A stretch of DNA of 64,000 nucleotides from Macrolepiota albuminosa. Its lineage: Eukaryota > Basidiomycota > Agaricomycetes > Agaricales > Agaricaceae. This document shows positions 1 to 9,629 of this stretch, piece by piece. The notes under the pieces are model-generated. The model did no database searches. It was given only the letters and a program-made list of their open reading frames with translations, and had not been told where the DNA came from. Location: positions 186,001-250,000 of the forward strand of contig JAMWFC010000133.1 in NCBI GenBank assembly GCA_027475525.1. Reading direction: 5' to 3'. The position numbers and the translations under genes are program-made. Each line of letters begins with the position of its first letter. The first letter of the stretch is position 1.

Positions 1-846
1 AGGTTCTCAATAAACTCCAGCCTAAGTAGTTCACTCCCTGGGAACCACCGAGCCTTTGTCTACCAATAGACTTCCAATAAGAGGTGTTCAATAAACTCTA
101 GCCTAGGTGATTCACTTCCTGGGAACCACTGAGCCTTTGCCTATCAAATGCCTGGTTATTCTCTACTCTACTTGGACTATTTATACTAATTTTCCAGTGC
201 ACAGACCACCAGATCACATGACTTTTTGCTCTTGACCTCCCAGCATTCCTGACCTAATTTGTTGTTCCATTTTCCATTTTGGTGATGCATGTTTCAGTGC
301 CACCATTTCATTCATCTCTTCCTTCCTCCATTCAATGCATGTTTCAGTGCCACCATTCCATTCATCTCTTCCTTCCTCCATTCAATGCATGTTTCAGTGC
401 CACCATTCCATTCATCTCTTCCAGTGCCACCATTCCATTCATCTCTTCCTTCCTCCATTCAATGCATGTTTCAGTGCCACCATTCCATTCATCTCTTCTG
501 ACATCCCTCCATGCTTCTTTTCCTTTCCCCTTTCAGTCATGTCAAATCGGGCATTGTCAGATCTGATCTTGATCTAGATCATCACAAATTGATCCCATTT
601 CGTCACTTCTGCCAGCTCCCATGCTTCCCCTCCCCATTACAGTGGTTGGACTATTGTTGAGTGGATAGCTTGAGCTGGTCCCTGCCCTTTGTTCTGTACT
701 GTCTGTGTATTTATTGGGGTGTTTTTGGAGATATAATTTGTTGAGACTGCTACCAGGAGGCTTACAGTTTTCAGCCTTATGATTAAATGTTTATTTTGAC
801 TTCTGGTGCATGTTGTGTCCCTGACTGCTGGTACAGCATCGTATCA
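1..846 (-). repeat. LTR-A: 3' LTR of a Gypsy element, running off the window edge
   Basis: On the minus strand this begins TGATACGATGCTGTACCAGC at 846 and runs beyond base 1. The same repeat occurs as complete solo LTRs at 28535-29382 and 50339-51110, which define its ends as TGATAC...ACTACA. A polypurine tract lies immediately upstream on the minus strand (847-860), so this copy is read as a 3' LTR rather than a solo one. It differs from the other copies by an expanded internal minisatellite. Assignment to the gag-protease at 3582-5949 is inferred from strand and order. Confidence 0.75.
283..500. repeat. 51-bp minisatellite inside LTR-A
   Basis: About four units of roughly 51 bp, each containing ATGCATGTTTCAGTGCCACC, start near 285, 335, 386 and 461; the third is followed by a short partial unit. 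The solo LTR-A copies at 28.5 and 50.3 kb have only a single related segment here, so the array arose after this copy diverged. The short open frames through it are a by-product of the repeat. Confidence 0.85.
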
Positions 847-860
847 TCTCCCCCCCACCA
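847..860 (-). other. Polypurine tract of the LTR-A Gypsy element
   Basis: On the minus strand the bases TGGTGGGGGGGAGA abut the TGATAC start of the LTR. A purine-only tract next to the 3' LTR is the expected plus-strand priming site of LTR retrotransposons. It fixes the orientation of the element as minus. Confidence 0.7.
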
Positions 861-2185
861 AATAAAGACTGTCCTCAGTCATTCACAGTTCCAGATTAAA
901 GCAAGTCCCATTTCTTTGCCATCATATCAAAATTTTGTCTGGACCTCCTGTAAGGTTTGTAGGTTTCTTTTGCATGTTTTGCTGTCCTCCCTGTTGTTTC
1001 AAAGACCACTTAAACCCCTTCTATGGTCCCCTACATCCCTAGTTCACCATCTTCCATGGCTCCTACTACTGGTCCCAAAAGGCCTCTGGTTTCTGACCCA
1101 TATTCTCTCCTTGAAGGTGCCATCCATCCGTGACAAGGATCAACAGATCAAGTCCCTCAAGCCCATTGCTGCTTTCTCTTCAGCCCACACCCGAGGCGGC
1201 ACTTGAAGCCAAGAGGCCTCAAGTTCAACCCTCTGTTGGTGCGTTTTTCTCTCCCTATTACATAATTCCACTTTTAACTTTTTCCACACAGCTTCTTATC
1301 AACCCGATAGCTCCTGTGTGCAGGCTCTTCCCAGCCAGCCGTCAAAAGCCCGGACGTTGAAATCCCTGGGCTGGATTCCAAAGTTGACTTGGTAAGTAGT
1401 GCCATTTAGGCTACGTTGTAGCTACACTTGCTTGTAACTACCCCACCACCCCATAAACTTGTTTTCTGCACGCAACTTCACGTATTCTGTGCTTTTGATC
1501 CCGACTTCGACATGAAGTAATAGCCAGCATCATCCAATTCAGTTCGATCATGATCGGCAATCTAGATTTGCCTGATCCGGATGAGCCGAATTACCCCACG
1601 CTTTGTCTCAACTTCTTCCTGTGTTCCGATCACCCGGGGCAGCCAGCTTCTTTTTGCTTCCCCTCTTTCGGACCGTTACTGCTCGCTCCCACTTTTATTC
1701 GATCATGCGGGGTAAACTCTTTGTTTCCCCCCCCGCACTGATGGTCTCTGAGTGTGTTCTTGTCCTTACGTCCCGCCTCTCTGTACTCGTCCCCCAACAC
1801 CACAGACCTTCTGACAAGGGACTCCGTTTCTCAGTACGTGAGACGCCGTCCCTTGGCACCCACCAACTCTTCTCCCAAGCACGCGGAACAACGGAACTCG
1901 ACTCTTCCTTGGGGATACCCGATCCCTTTATTCGGACGCCTCTGAGACATTCCTGCTGTTTCAGAACTATCTTTGCGTATCTCCTATACCCAGCCTTATC
2001 CCCTTTCTCTCCCTTTCGACGGCTTACTCGCACACGCGCCGACGACGCCCATAGTCTGTCTATCTTAGAGCAGTCCTCTTTGTCCTGGAGCGTCCGTCCT
2101 CAAACTTTCTCATCTGTGGTTCCCCTTTCAGTGCGTGACACGTCTTATCCCCTTGTTGCCTACTGACCACGCCATCCCTCCGATC

Positions 2186-2266
2186 ATGCCAAACTACTGG
2201 GCCTTTGATCTCCCCCGAGATATACAAGACTCCATACTCGGACGCATCCGGGACGCCATTACCGCT
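2186..2266 (+). CDS. Possible exon of an unidentified spliced gene
   Basis: Twenty-seven codons open with ATG and end exactly at a GTGAG donor. A candidate acceptor (CGCCACAG, 2492-2499) begins a second open stretch. The predicted peptide is amphipathic and matches nothing I know. The roughly 230-nt intron would be long for a basidiomycete, so this is a weak call made because the reading frame and the splice signal coincide. Confidence 0.2.
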
Positions 2267-3039
2267 GTGAGTTCTTCGTATCCTCTTTCTTTCTTTTACG
2301 TCTCAACGCAAACCCATGCGGACAACATCCGTTAGTCCTGCTGACCGTGTGTTCGATTCCACCTGGTTGCGTTCATATACGTCCCCTCCTAATGCACGAC
2401 TGCGCGTCACTACTCCATTCTTTATGGCTCACCCTCTCCTCAACACACTTCCCACTTAATCCCCCTTCAATTCTCGTTCTTACTTTGTCTTCGCCACAGG
2501 GTTCTGTCGATCTTCGAAGCCTTGCGCAACAGACTCGACGCCTCAACCACAGAAGCACCCATGGTCACACTTTCAAGAATACTCGATTCAACGCTCTATC
2601 CCTTGATACACGGTTCCTTTGCTCTGGTACCCATCTCTTATCTCCTTGCGCTCTCTTTTACGACGCCTTACTTTCACACGCGCGTGCGACAGCGGCAGCC
2701 TGTTTGGACGCACGATTGCCTCTGCCCTGGCGCGGGTCCGTAAGTCGCCTTCGTTCCTACTGCCTTGTTCGCAGTCTGACCACTCCGCAACCTGTCTTAG
2801 AACTCTTCTAAATGCTTGGACGTGCCCAGATGCACAGTCACTGCCCCCGACGCACGTCTGCGCATTACTCGTAGACACATAATTCCTGTCCATAGGCTCC
2901 ACAATACACTTCTTGATGCTCTTCTCAGTGTTCGAAGTCCGGCCAACCACAAACTTAGTCTACACACGACCAACACCTCGACAATAATATTCGCGTGTCG
3001 ACGCGTTCAATTATTGACGTAAGCATGTGCTCAATTACG

Positions 3040-3170
3040 CGTGACCACGTTATATAAGCAGGTGCACCGACGATTTGCTTATTAAAGCAGGGGCCCTGGC
3101 TGACATCAACGTGACTAGCACGTGGTCACGTTTCCGAGAACGCTCAACTCCGCACGTGTGACCACGTGTT
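3040..3170 (+). promoter_or_regulatory. TATA box with clustered CACGTG palindromes
   Basis: TATATAAG lies near 3050. Three CACGTG palindromes (3119-3124, 3153-3158, 3163-3168) and further GACCACGT or GGTCACGT half-sites fall within about 130 bp. CACGTG is the canonical E-box bound by bHLH proteins. The density suggests a promoter, possibly of whatever element makes up the GC-rich island. No downstream gene could be confirmed. Confidence 0.35.
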
Positions 3171-3581
3171 TGAGAATATTTGCGCACCTCAGCAACGTGA
3201 TGACGCGTCGTCGCGTCTCTTCTTGTCTCCCTGATCTTTCTCTATCCTCCTTAAGCCTTAGTAGTCTATTGGTAGCTGCTGTAGTAGCTAGCATACAATG
3301 CCACCAGGTGTTTCTCTGCCCTTTTGTAACAATCTTTCCACCACCCAGAGACCAGGAACAGGAAGACTGAGTTATTCTTCCTGTTCTTCTCCTAAGTGTA
3401 CACCCCTGAGATAGAGATAAGCTCCCAGCAACTGTCCTGTCCTTTCCCCTTCTCCTCTAGTAGCATGGTCAACAGCCAACCTGCTGCTCAAAACTTTTCT
3501 CCTTGACACAGCACCCCTTGATCCAGAAACCTTCCTCCTCACTCCCCTCTATCATTACTGCAGCCTCTCCTTGATCTGGAA

Positions 3582-4361
3582 TCAATTTCTCAAGGCTGAA
3601 GCTTTTCCCAACTCCTCTTGGTTGCCGCTAGAGGGTGCCTTGCCCCTCTCATAAGTAGGTAGCACAGTCCTCTTCCCAGTATTAGGATTTTGGATAGTGA
3701 TAATGGCACTACCATCCTTCAAGTTCTGCACATTACTCTCAGTGGCTGTATCAAATGGCCTCCCCAGTAATACTGTATAGGCAGGTTTCTCAAATATATG
3801 CACTTGCAAGTATATTGTGAAACCCTCAGCAAACTTGAAGGGCACATTTTTGGCCATCCCCAAAGACTCATTGACTTGTTGATTAGCACTCTCCATGCAC
3901 AACCTTATACCAGGATCCCAAGTCAATCCCAAACTTAGTGCCTTGTCCAAAGCCATGCACACAATCTGGGATCCACTATCCAATATAGCCTCTACCTTAG
4001 CTTGGTCATTCACACTAGGGTACAGAGACCTCAACACTTGTAAGTCTCTGGCCACATAGACCACTTCTGGCCTATTCCCTGGTGGAAGCTGTTCCAAGAA
4101 GGTAGCCACACAGTCCTCATGAACCACTGATCCCTTTGGAATCCCCTCTTCTTCACTCTGAGAGATATGGTACCCTGGTTGAGGCAAGTCATCTATATTG
4201 ACCTGGCTCATTACAGAGGCACTTCTATCCTCCTGTGCAAAGACCTTGGCAGCTGTCCACTTGGCAGCACCTTCCCTCCTCCTCCAAGTCTTCTCCAGAG
4301 CCTCCTGTAAGGCTGGCACCTTCAACAATTCCCTTGTAGAAATTGTCACCTCATTGTCCAA
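3582..4361 (-). CDS. Gypsy retropepsin-like protease ORF (259 codons)
   Basis: The ORF carries the retropepsin signature: AILDSGSQIVCM gives the catalytic DSG motif, and near the C-terminus VLLGRPFD matches the conserved ILG-type strand of retroviral-like proteases. It lies directly downstream, on the same strand, of the gag ORF ending at 4675, the usual Gypsy order. The N-terminal part (the first 110 residues or so) has no recognised domain. The reading frame is separated from upstream sequence by the 76-bp repeat at 4372-4524, so the apparent start is probably not the natural one. No RT follows, so the element is not autonomous as seen here. Confidence 0.75.
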   Translation of the reverse strand: MDNEVTISTRELLKVPALQEALEKTWRRREGAAKWTAAKVFAQEDRSASVMSQVNIDDLPQPGYHISQSEEEGIPKGSVVHEDCVATFLEQLPPGNRPEVVYVARDLQVLRSLYPSVNDQAKVEAILDSGSQIVCMALDKALSLGLTWDPGIRLCMESANQQVNESLGMAKNVPFKFAEGFTIYLQVHIFEKPAYTVLLGRPFDTATESNVQNLKDGSAIITIQNPNTGKRTVLPTYERGKAPSSGNQEELGKASALRN

Positions 4362-4371
4362 TATTTTGCTG

Positions 4372-4524
4372 ACAATCTCATCCTCCCTTCTCTGCCAAAC
4401 TCTGGGCTGGTACAGCTCTTTCTTGTCATTTTGAAATTTTACTATTTTACAATCTCATCCTCCCTTCTCTGCCAAACTCTGGGCTGGTACAGCTCTTTCT
4501 TGTCATTTTGAAATTTTACTATTT
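4372..4524. repeat. Tandem duplication, period 77 bp, within gag-pro
   Basis: Bases 4372-4447 recur perfectly at 4449-4524, a match of 76 bp at an offset of 77. Because 77 is not a multiple of three, the second copy shifts the reading frame between the short frame at 4442-4663 and the protease ORF. It is one of twelve period-77 duplications in this window. Confidence 0.95.
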
Positions 4525-4674
4525 GCTCTCCATTGACAGCAGGCACCTGCTCAAAGGGCAGGTTCCCTTTGCCTACTTCTATAACTCCCCTTTGCCTTTT
4601 CAGATCACTCTCAGGTGGTAGTGGTGTCCTCAATTCAGGCTGGACCCTTCCATCTGCCACCATCCTTGAGTTCT

Positions 4675-5949
4675 CTAAAAATCCTCCTGCTTCTGCTGCT
4701 GAGTGCCCTTCTCATAAGTCTGAGTCCTAGTAGTTATCAGACTGGACACCAAGTTCTGCAGCTCCTCTATCTTCTTCTCTAAGTCCTCCCTTTCTTTTGG
4801 CACTGCCTGCACATAAGTAGCCACACTAGGCACAACTGTTACTGGTTCCTCTACCCATCCATAGAAGGCAGCAGCCTTAGAGTCCATGATAGCATTGACC
4901 CTCTCTTTTGGAGACACATTAGGTGGACTCCTGGGAATGGGATCCCCAGAAGGTAGCCTAGGCCTGCCTTCAAAAAGAATAAGCTTGCCCTCTTGGACTT
5001 GAGCCCTGAGGTATTCACAGTCATTGGTCCTGTGTCCCAACTCCCAACAATGATAACAGTTTATTCCTGCTGCTGAACTGTTGCCTCCTGGAAACTGGAC
5101 AGTCTGTAAGGCCTGAGCAGGCATCCCCATCCTATTCTGCAGACTTCCCTGCATGGGAGCCTGACTCTTTGCCTTCCACTCATTATTCATTGTCTGCATG
5201 AACCCCCTCAGACTGCTCATCTCCTTCCCCAGAGCCATGACTCCATCCTGGAGGTTAGCTAACCTCCCCTCAGTCTCCAAATCTGGCTCCTGCTTGACTT
5301 TGATCACCCCTGGGACCTTCTCCTGTGGACTGTCATTGTCCCTGAATGAGGTTCCAGAATCAACCAAAATAGCCACCACATTGATGATTTCCTTCAGATC
5401 ATATCTATCATCCTTGTGTCTCCTCCTGGTTATGTCACTATAATGACCATATTTTTGCAAGGCCTGGGCCAGAATAAGTTCCCTGAAGGCTGGGGTGCAG
5501 CACTTAGTGAACTTCTCAACCAGTGCCCCATTTCCAAGCACCCCCTTCAACTTCTTGGCTTCAGCCCTAAACTTCCTGACCAGTGCATGGATCTCTTCTG
5601 TGTCATTCTGTCCCAACCTTGCATGCTCTCTACAGATCCTGTCAAGTACTGCCACACTCCCCTCATCAGAGATTGCCTCTGGGTAGGAATCTTGGACCTC
5701 CTTGACAAAGACCTCCCAACTTGACCCATCACTAAAACTGTCCAATCCCCTCCACTCACTGTCTGTCTCTGCATCCACATACTCTGTCACCCTCTCCTTC
5801 CTCTCCTCATCATCACTAATCTCTGCAGCCTTGGAGAGACTCTCCATCTTTCTGAGGAAGCACCTGACTTCAGTGGGCTGTGTGTGGGTGAACCTAGGTG
5901 CATCTCTGCTTGTAGACAGAGGCAATTTTTGTCTTGTAACTTCTGGCAT
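4675..5949 (-). CDS. Gypsy gag polyprotein with CCHC zinc knuckle
   Basis: Starting at the ATG of MPEVTRQKL (5949), the frame gives 424 codons. It contains a helical, acidic capsid-like region and then the zinc knuckle CYHCWELGHRTNDC (C-X2-C-X4-H-X4-C) that binds nucleic acid, followed by a Pro-rich stretch and a C-terminal coiled-coil-like segment (EREDLEKKIEELQNLVSSL). Upstream, the frame stays open into Copia RNase H as far as 6183, a fusion made by insertion. At the stop, a T-rich GATTTTTAG lies where the -1 frame continues toward the protease. A programmed frameshift is possible but unproven. Confidence 0.8.
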   Translation of the reverse strand: MPEVTRQKLPLSTSRDAPRFTHTQPTEVRCFLRKMESLSKAAEISDDEERKERVTEYVDAETDSEWRGLDSFSDGSSWEVFVKEVQDSYPEAISDEGSVAVLDRICREHARLGQNDTEEIHALVRKFRAEAKKLKGVLGNGALVEKFTKCCTPAFRELILAQALQKYGHYSDITRRRHKDDRYDLKEIINVVAILVDSGTSFRDNDSPQEKVPGVIKVKQEPDLETEGRLANLQDGVMALGKEMSSLRGFMQTMNNEWKAKSQAPMQGSLQNRMGMPAQALQTVQFPGGNSSAAGINCYHCWELGHRTNDCEYLRAQVQEGKLILFEGRPRLPSGDPIPRSPPNVSPKERVNAIMDSKAAAFYGWVEEPVTVVPSVATYVQAVPKEREDLEKKIEELQNLVSSLITTRTQTYEKGTQQQKQEDF

Positions 5950-5973
5950 ATTTGATAGATTTGTACTTGTAAT

Positions 5974-6003
5974 TTTCCCTGACTGCTGGTACAGTGTCGT
6001 ATC
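5974..6003 (-). repeat. 30-bp LTR-A terminus at the Gypsy/Copia junction
   Basis: On the minus strand TGATACGACACTGTACCAGC starts at 6003 and matches the first 30 bp or so of LTR-A. The sequence then passes straight into the leader of the gag ORF. The remaining 800 bp or so of a 5' LTR is missing, so this looks like an internally deleted 5' LTR. The other side of the junction is Copia RNase H. Confidence 0.6.
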
Positions 6004-6345
6004 AATGGCTGAGTCATTGTCGCAGAAGATGGGTGTTGGAGCAAGATCAGTGTCATGTCCGATGTCTCTAAGTAGAGTCCGAAGCCAAATGCATTCCTGC
6101 ACGCACTTGAAGGCCACCATGTATTCGGCTTTGCATGAGGATGCCGCCACAGTACATTGTTTTCTAATGGCCCATGATATCACTCCTGAGCCAAGACTCC
6201 ATGTATATCCTCCAACACTTTGTTGCGTATCTGGACAGCTTGCCCAGTCTGAATCCGTGAACCCAATGAGCTTTCCAATCTCCTCCTTTCCTCTTAATCG
6301 GAGTTGCAGGTGACGAGTGCCCTTCAGATAATGAACAAGGCATAT
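6004..6345 (-). pseudogene. Copia RNase H domain, C-terminally cut
   Basis: The minus strand encodes the typical Copia RNase H run: a segment like LKGTRHLQLRL, then TDSDWASCPDTQQSVGGY, VISWAIRKQ, AASSCKAEY and PIFCDNDSAI. The frame then meets the LTR-A terminus at 6003 and reads on into the Gypsy gag. The catalytic Asp/Glu positions of the domain (SDSDW-, CEAEY- and CDN-type motifs) are still recognisable. The same domain from a related element lies at 20.2-20.7 kb. Confidence 0.8.
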
Positions 6346-7230
6346 GGCCGCGTTCCAGTGTGGAGTGGCGTAAGAGTAGCGGCCATATCTACACTTAATC
6401 CCTCTGCAGCAACAAGTAAGTGTTCGAGGTCATTGATCACAGTGATGTTTGCCAGATCTGGTAGGGCCAAGTCAGGATTTGATTCCTCAGCCCCTGGATC
6501 CACAGCATCCAGCCTCTGATCAAGCAGTGGGTCCATTGTGTCATCATGTCCAACATTTCTCCAATTTGCTCTAGCTGCTTGTATTCATTCACCTGACTCA
6601 ATGGACTTTTCTACTGCTTCTTGCACTCGGGATGGTGTGCCATCTGGGTCTGCACGAGCTGTGGGAACACGATTTTGAGTGGATCAACATAGCTGAAGAG
6701 GCTCTGGTTCAGGGTTTGGTGCTTTGAGAGTGTCAGGATCTGGTGGAGGAATCATGTTTTGCTGTAGTGAGTCTAATTCATCATCTAGGTTGATTGGTTG
6801 GGTTCTCTTGTTGATGATGCTGGTAGGTGTTTCCTCAATCTGCAGAAGATTGTTCTGGATAGGTCATGATGGCTGATGGCGTTCCTTGTGACTCTCTTAG
6901 AATTTTACATGATATGTCTCATAGATCCTTCCAGTTTTGCGTTTATAGCATCTGTAGGTCTTGGAGCTAGCGCCGTACCCAATAAGAATACATTCAATCA
7001 ATCGAGCAAATATCTTTGGATTGTGCAACACAAGTATTAATACAAATGCCTTGCAACCGATTTCCTTCATGTAGAAATAGTCCAGTCTCCGTCCAGTCCA
7101 AGCTTCATGGAGTGTGTGATTTGGATAGCGTACGTTTGTGAAGATGTGAAGTGGTGAGATAACACTCGTCCCACATGTTTGGTAGACATCCTGCTGCCAT
7201 GCACATTGCTCTGGCCTTCCCCATAAGTGT
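6346..7230 (-). pseudogene. Copia integrase C-terminus and hinge; RT deleted
   Basis: Minus-strand sequence near 6324-6536 gives an acidic peptide (MDPLLDQRLDAVDPGAEESN...) typical of the low-complexity hinge between integrase and RT. Bases 6900-7230 resemble the integrase C-terminal portion on codon style and position only. A full RT of about 250 residues cannot fit between the hinge and the RNase H and none is visible, so an internal deletion near 6345-6400 is inferred. Confidence 0.5.
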
Positions 7231-7755
7231 TCATTGCATTTTCTCTACCTGTCCGATGTGCACAGATGTGTATTGTGCTCCAAACTGTTGTTTGGAACTC
7301 TGGAATAGTAGCCAGGCATTCATCTTATGTCCAGTGAGTTCTTCATCATGTCCAGTTTGATAGACTCCAAGTTTTTCTTGAACCTTGTTCTCCCTTGTGA
7401 TTTGCCAGGCTTTGAGGTGAGTCATTGCATCTCCCTTGCGTTTTAAGAGAATTGACCAATGTTCACTGAAAAAATCATCGACTAGGTTCATTATGTATGA
7501 ATAGCCATTACATAATACAATAGCTTGTGGACCAGTGGGATCTACCCAGACAATCTCTAATCTACGCTTTGCTTTCTGCCCCTCCTCCCACACCTTAGGG
7601 ACTGCATTTTGGGTCTGTTTTTTAAGAATGCAAGAGTCACATTTGGTGGGTTTGGAGGTAAAGATAGAGGGCATACCTGGAATGATTCCAGCTCTAGCCA
7701 TATCTATGACCATTTGGAAATTTGCATGCCTGAGACAGCAATGCCAAGTTTCCAA
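7231..7755 (-). pseudogene. Copia GAG-pre-integrase and integrase N-terminus
   Basis: The frame opens with WHCCLRHANFQ and continues to KCDSCILKKQ. These are the His and Cys ligands of the HHCC zinc domain (GAG-pre-integrase) of Copia polyproteins. The integrase core starts around VWVDPTGPQ and VDDFFSEHWSILLKRK, but the DDE residues are not all recognisable. The upstream connection to protease is broken by the 82-bp duplication at 7698-7861. Confidence 0.75.
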
Positions 7756-7861
7756 ATCAGGGACATGTTGGGATACATACCATATCTATGACCATTTGGA
7801 AATTTGCATGCCTGAGACAGCAATGCCAAGTTTCCAAATCAGGGACATGTTGGGATACATA
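7698..7861. repeat. Perfect 82-bp tandem duplication in Copia
   Basis: Bases 7698-7779 are repeated immediately at 7780-7861. It resembles the twelve period-77 duplications but has a period of 82. The length is not a multiple of three, so it disrupts the integrase frame. Confidence 0.95.
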
Positions 7862-7968
7862 AGCGTGATGTTCTGTGAGTGTGTTGTCGAGTTTAAGAGA
7901 GTAGAGTCATTGATTTGGAATAAGTGGGCCTTGCGCTACAAGAGCACGGGTAGATTGGTCGATGATTT

Positions 7969-8310
7969 TTACGATTCATGGTTAAACACTGAGTCAAGGT
8001 TGGAGCAAGCTGCAAGTGAGCTTATAGACACGAGGTGGACGGTAGCGTTTGAGATGTAGAGAGCATCTTCTAAGAGGATGTCTGTGCCTTTTGCAATGTG
8101 CAAGCAGATTGTTCCTATGTCTATGGCAGTCACAGAGGACCCTCCAAGGCCTTTCATAATGTGAGATGCTGTAGGTCTGAGGGTCTGGAAGTCATCCTGG
8201 CATGGGGATATGTGGACAGTGGCGCCAGAGTCGACTAGGAAGGGAATGTTCCCTTCATGTTTGATTTGGTTGCATTTCTTCTGATGGATCGGGCTGATGT
8301 CTGTGGCCAT
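7969..8310 (-). pseudogene. Copia aspartic protease
   Basis: The segment FLVDSGATVHIS carries the DSGA catalytic motif of Copia proteases. It is followed by DALYISNATVHLVSISSL, matching the conserved 'L.DVLYVP.L..NLLSV' region. It lies between gag and integrase on the same strand, as expected. Its frame is not continuous with gag. Confidence 0.8.
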
Positions 8311-8521
8311 TATGCATTCAGTGACTGTCTTAGCATGCTGATCCCAATTTACACTGGTCTCCTCTGCATGAGCCGTGAAGCCTGCATGCTCTCAGATTTC
8401 CGTGGTGTGTTGATCTGCTTTGGGGATAATGGATGCAATGCCTGCAAATAGAGGTGTGCTCGAGGGGGCTGGGAGCTGACCCAGCTGTGCCAAATTGACA
8501 TACCACATTTTTCCATCAAAC

Positions 8522-9442
8522 CTAGTGACAGCTACAAAAGATTTCTCGTTGGCAGCAATGAGTTCTTAGTTTTTGACTTTGACGATTTATGTGCCACCTG
8601 GGCTGCCTGAGCATTGGCAATGGATTTTCTGGCCATTCCTTCCCCTTTCTGCATGCAGAATTGTTTTGTATGCCCTCTATAAGATTGCTTGAGTGCAAGG
8701 CAATTTTCGCAACATGTGGTGCCAGGACCGTGATTGTGTCCTGGTAAATCGGTGTTACGAGATCTACTCCCCCTTTCCTTGTGCTCAAGGCCATGGCATG
8801 ATTCGACTTTGTCTTTGCATTGATAATGTTTTGAGTGTTCTCTATGAGGAGACGGATAGCTGTGGGATCACAGGGGTGGTCCTGTGTACTGTTGCTTATA
8901 AGGGTAGATACTGAGTTCTGCAGTGCCTCAAAGGAGGAGTCATTCAAGCTGTTTAGGAGCACGATGCACGTGAAAAGGTCCTTGTCAACTTGTCCAATGT
9001 TGAAGGCGCGCTTGATAATGTCTGCTATGCATCCAGCTGTGATTGGCAGGGGTTCCAAGAGAGAGCAATATGTGGATAGGGCCTCTTGTAAGAGGGCAAT
9101 CTGTTTAATGGGTCCCTCGCACTGAGCGTGTGTCTTGAGGTCCTCAAAACATTTCTTCGCCCCTTTGTCTGTCACAAGATCGTGGTGTTGACTGTCATCA
9201 AGGGTGGACTTAATGAATGTGATGACGAGGCAATTGTTAAGCCCCCAATTTGCATGAGCTTGCAGCTCGACTTCGGCATTTGGACGAGGTGAAATAGTGT
9301 CAAAGACATATGCATAGAGGCCATTCAGGATAAGCGCATCTTTGAGGCCATCAGTCCATTGCGTGAAGTTACCATCAGCATGTTTGTACTTTATGGATTC
9401 CTGATTGAATGCATCTGTATTGGATGCTGAGGAGGGAGACAT
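8522..9442 (-). CDS. Copia gag-like ORF (about 306 codons from ATG)
   Basis: I place the start at the ATG of MSPSSASNTDAFNQ (9442), because upstream codons lie in the leader. The protein has the UBN2/retrotran-gag type layout: KYKHADGNFTQWTDGLKDALILNGLYAYV near the N-terminus, then helical segments up to about residue 230. The zinc knuckle expected near the end is not preserved. Despite CpG loss this frame is still open, making it the best preserved part of the Copia copy. It sits about 170 bp downstream of the primer-binding site. Confidence 0.75.
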   Translation of the reverse strand: MSPSSASNTDAFNQESIKYKHADGNFTQWTDGLKDALILNGLYAYVFDTISPRPNAEVELQAHANWGLNNCLVITFIKSTLDDSQHHDLVTDKGAKKCFEDLKTHAQCEGPIKQIALLQEALSTYCSLLEPLPITAGCIADIIKRAFNIGQVDKDLFTCIVLLNSLNDSSFEALQNSVSTLISNSTQDHPCDPTAIRLLIENTQNIINAKTKSNHAMALSTRKGGVDLVTPIYQDTITVLAPHVAKIALHSSNLIEGIQNNSACRKGKEWPENPLPMLRQPRWHINRQSQKLRTHCCQREIFCSCH

Positions 9443-9614
9443 GATTGGTGCTATACAGTGACAGAGACACAAAAGGCATGAAGAGCAAGAACAATAGACA
9501 AGAAAGACAAGAGAGGCGAGGACGCAGCATGAGAGATAAGATCAGATCAGGATTAGGCCCAAGTGTGGGTCTAGCTTGGTTTCAATCGTTCAATGTAATT
9601 AGAGTAATCGTTGA

Positions 9615-9629
9615 GCAATGCCCATAACC
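9615..9629 (-). other. Copia primer-binding site
   Basis: Right after the LTR end (...CTAACA) the minus strand reads GGTTATGGGC. Copia-type elements are known to prime from an internal part of initiator-Met tRNA with a GGTTATGGGC-type site. Position and sequence both fit. Confidence 0.6.

Larger units (their letters stand above)
861..3581. other. GC-rich, CpG-retaining island where Gypsy pol would be expected
   Basis: Between the protease ORF (ending at 3582) and the polypurine tract, RT, RNase H and integrase should occur, but none is recognisable. From about 1130 to 3330 the DNA is instead GC-rich and full of CpG. Gene-like traces are on the plus strand: an intron-like span near 1241-1288 ending CACAG, a GTAAGT donor near 1391, and an 81-nt open segment 2186-2266 (MPNYWAFDLPRDIQ...) followed by GTGAG, with a possible acceptor at 2497-2499. 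I recognise no family. It could be a captured or nested sequence of another element. Bases 861-1129 and 3331-3581 look like ordinary element sequence without a detectable domain. Confidence 0.5.

Noticed and set aside
279..577. Three overlapping open frames of 70-95 codons
   Set aside because: All come from the 51-bp minisatellite within LTR-A, which is free of stops in several frames.
1603..2166. 187-codon frame in the GC-rich island
   Set aside because: High GC makes long frames likely by chance. It reads through probable splice sites, has no domain, and frames on both strands overlap.
5702..6313. 203-codon plus-strand frame
   Set aside because: It is the antisense shadow of Gypsy gag and Copia RNase H, both clearly coding on the minus strand.
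7535..8059. 174-codon plus-strand frame
   Set aside because: It runs antisense to Copia integrase and protease and is lengthened by the 82-bp duplication, as its repeated peptide shows.
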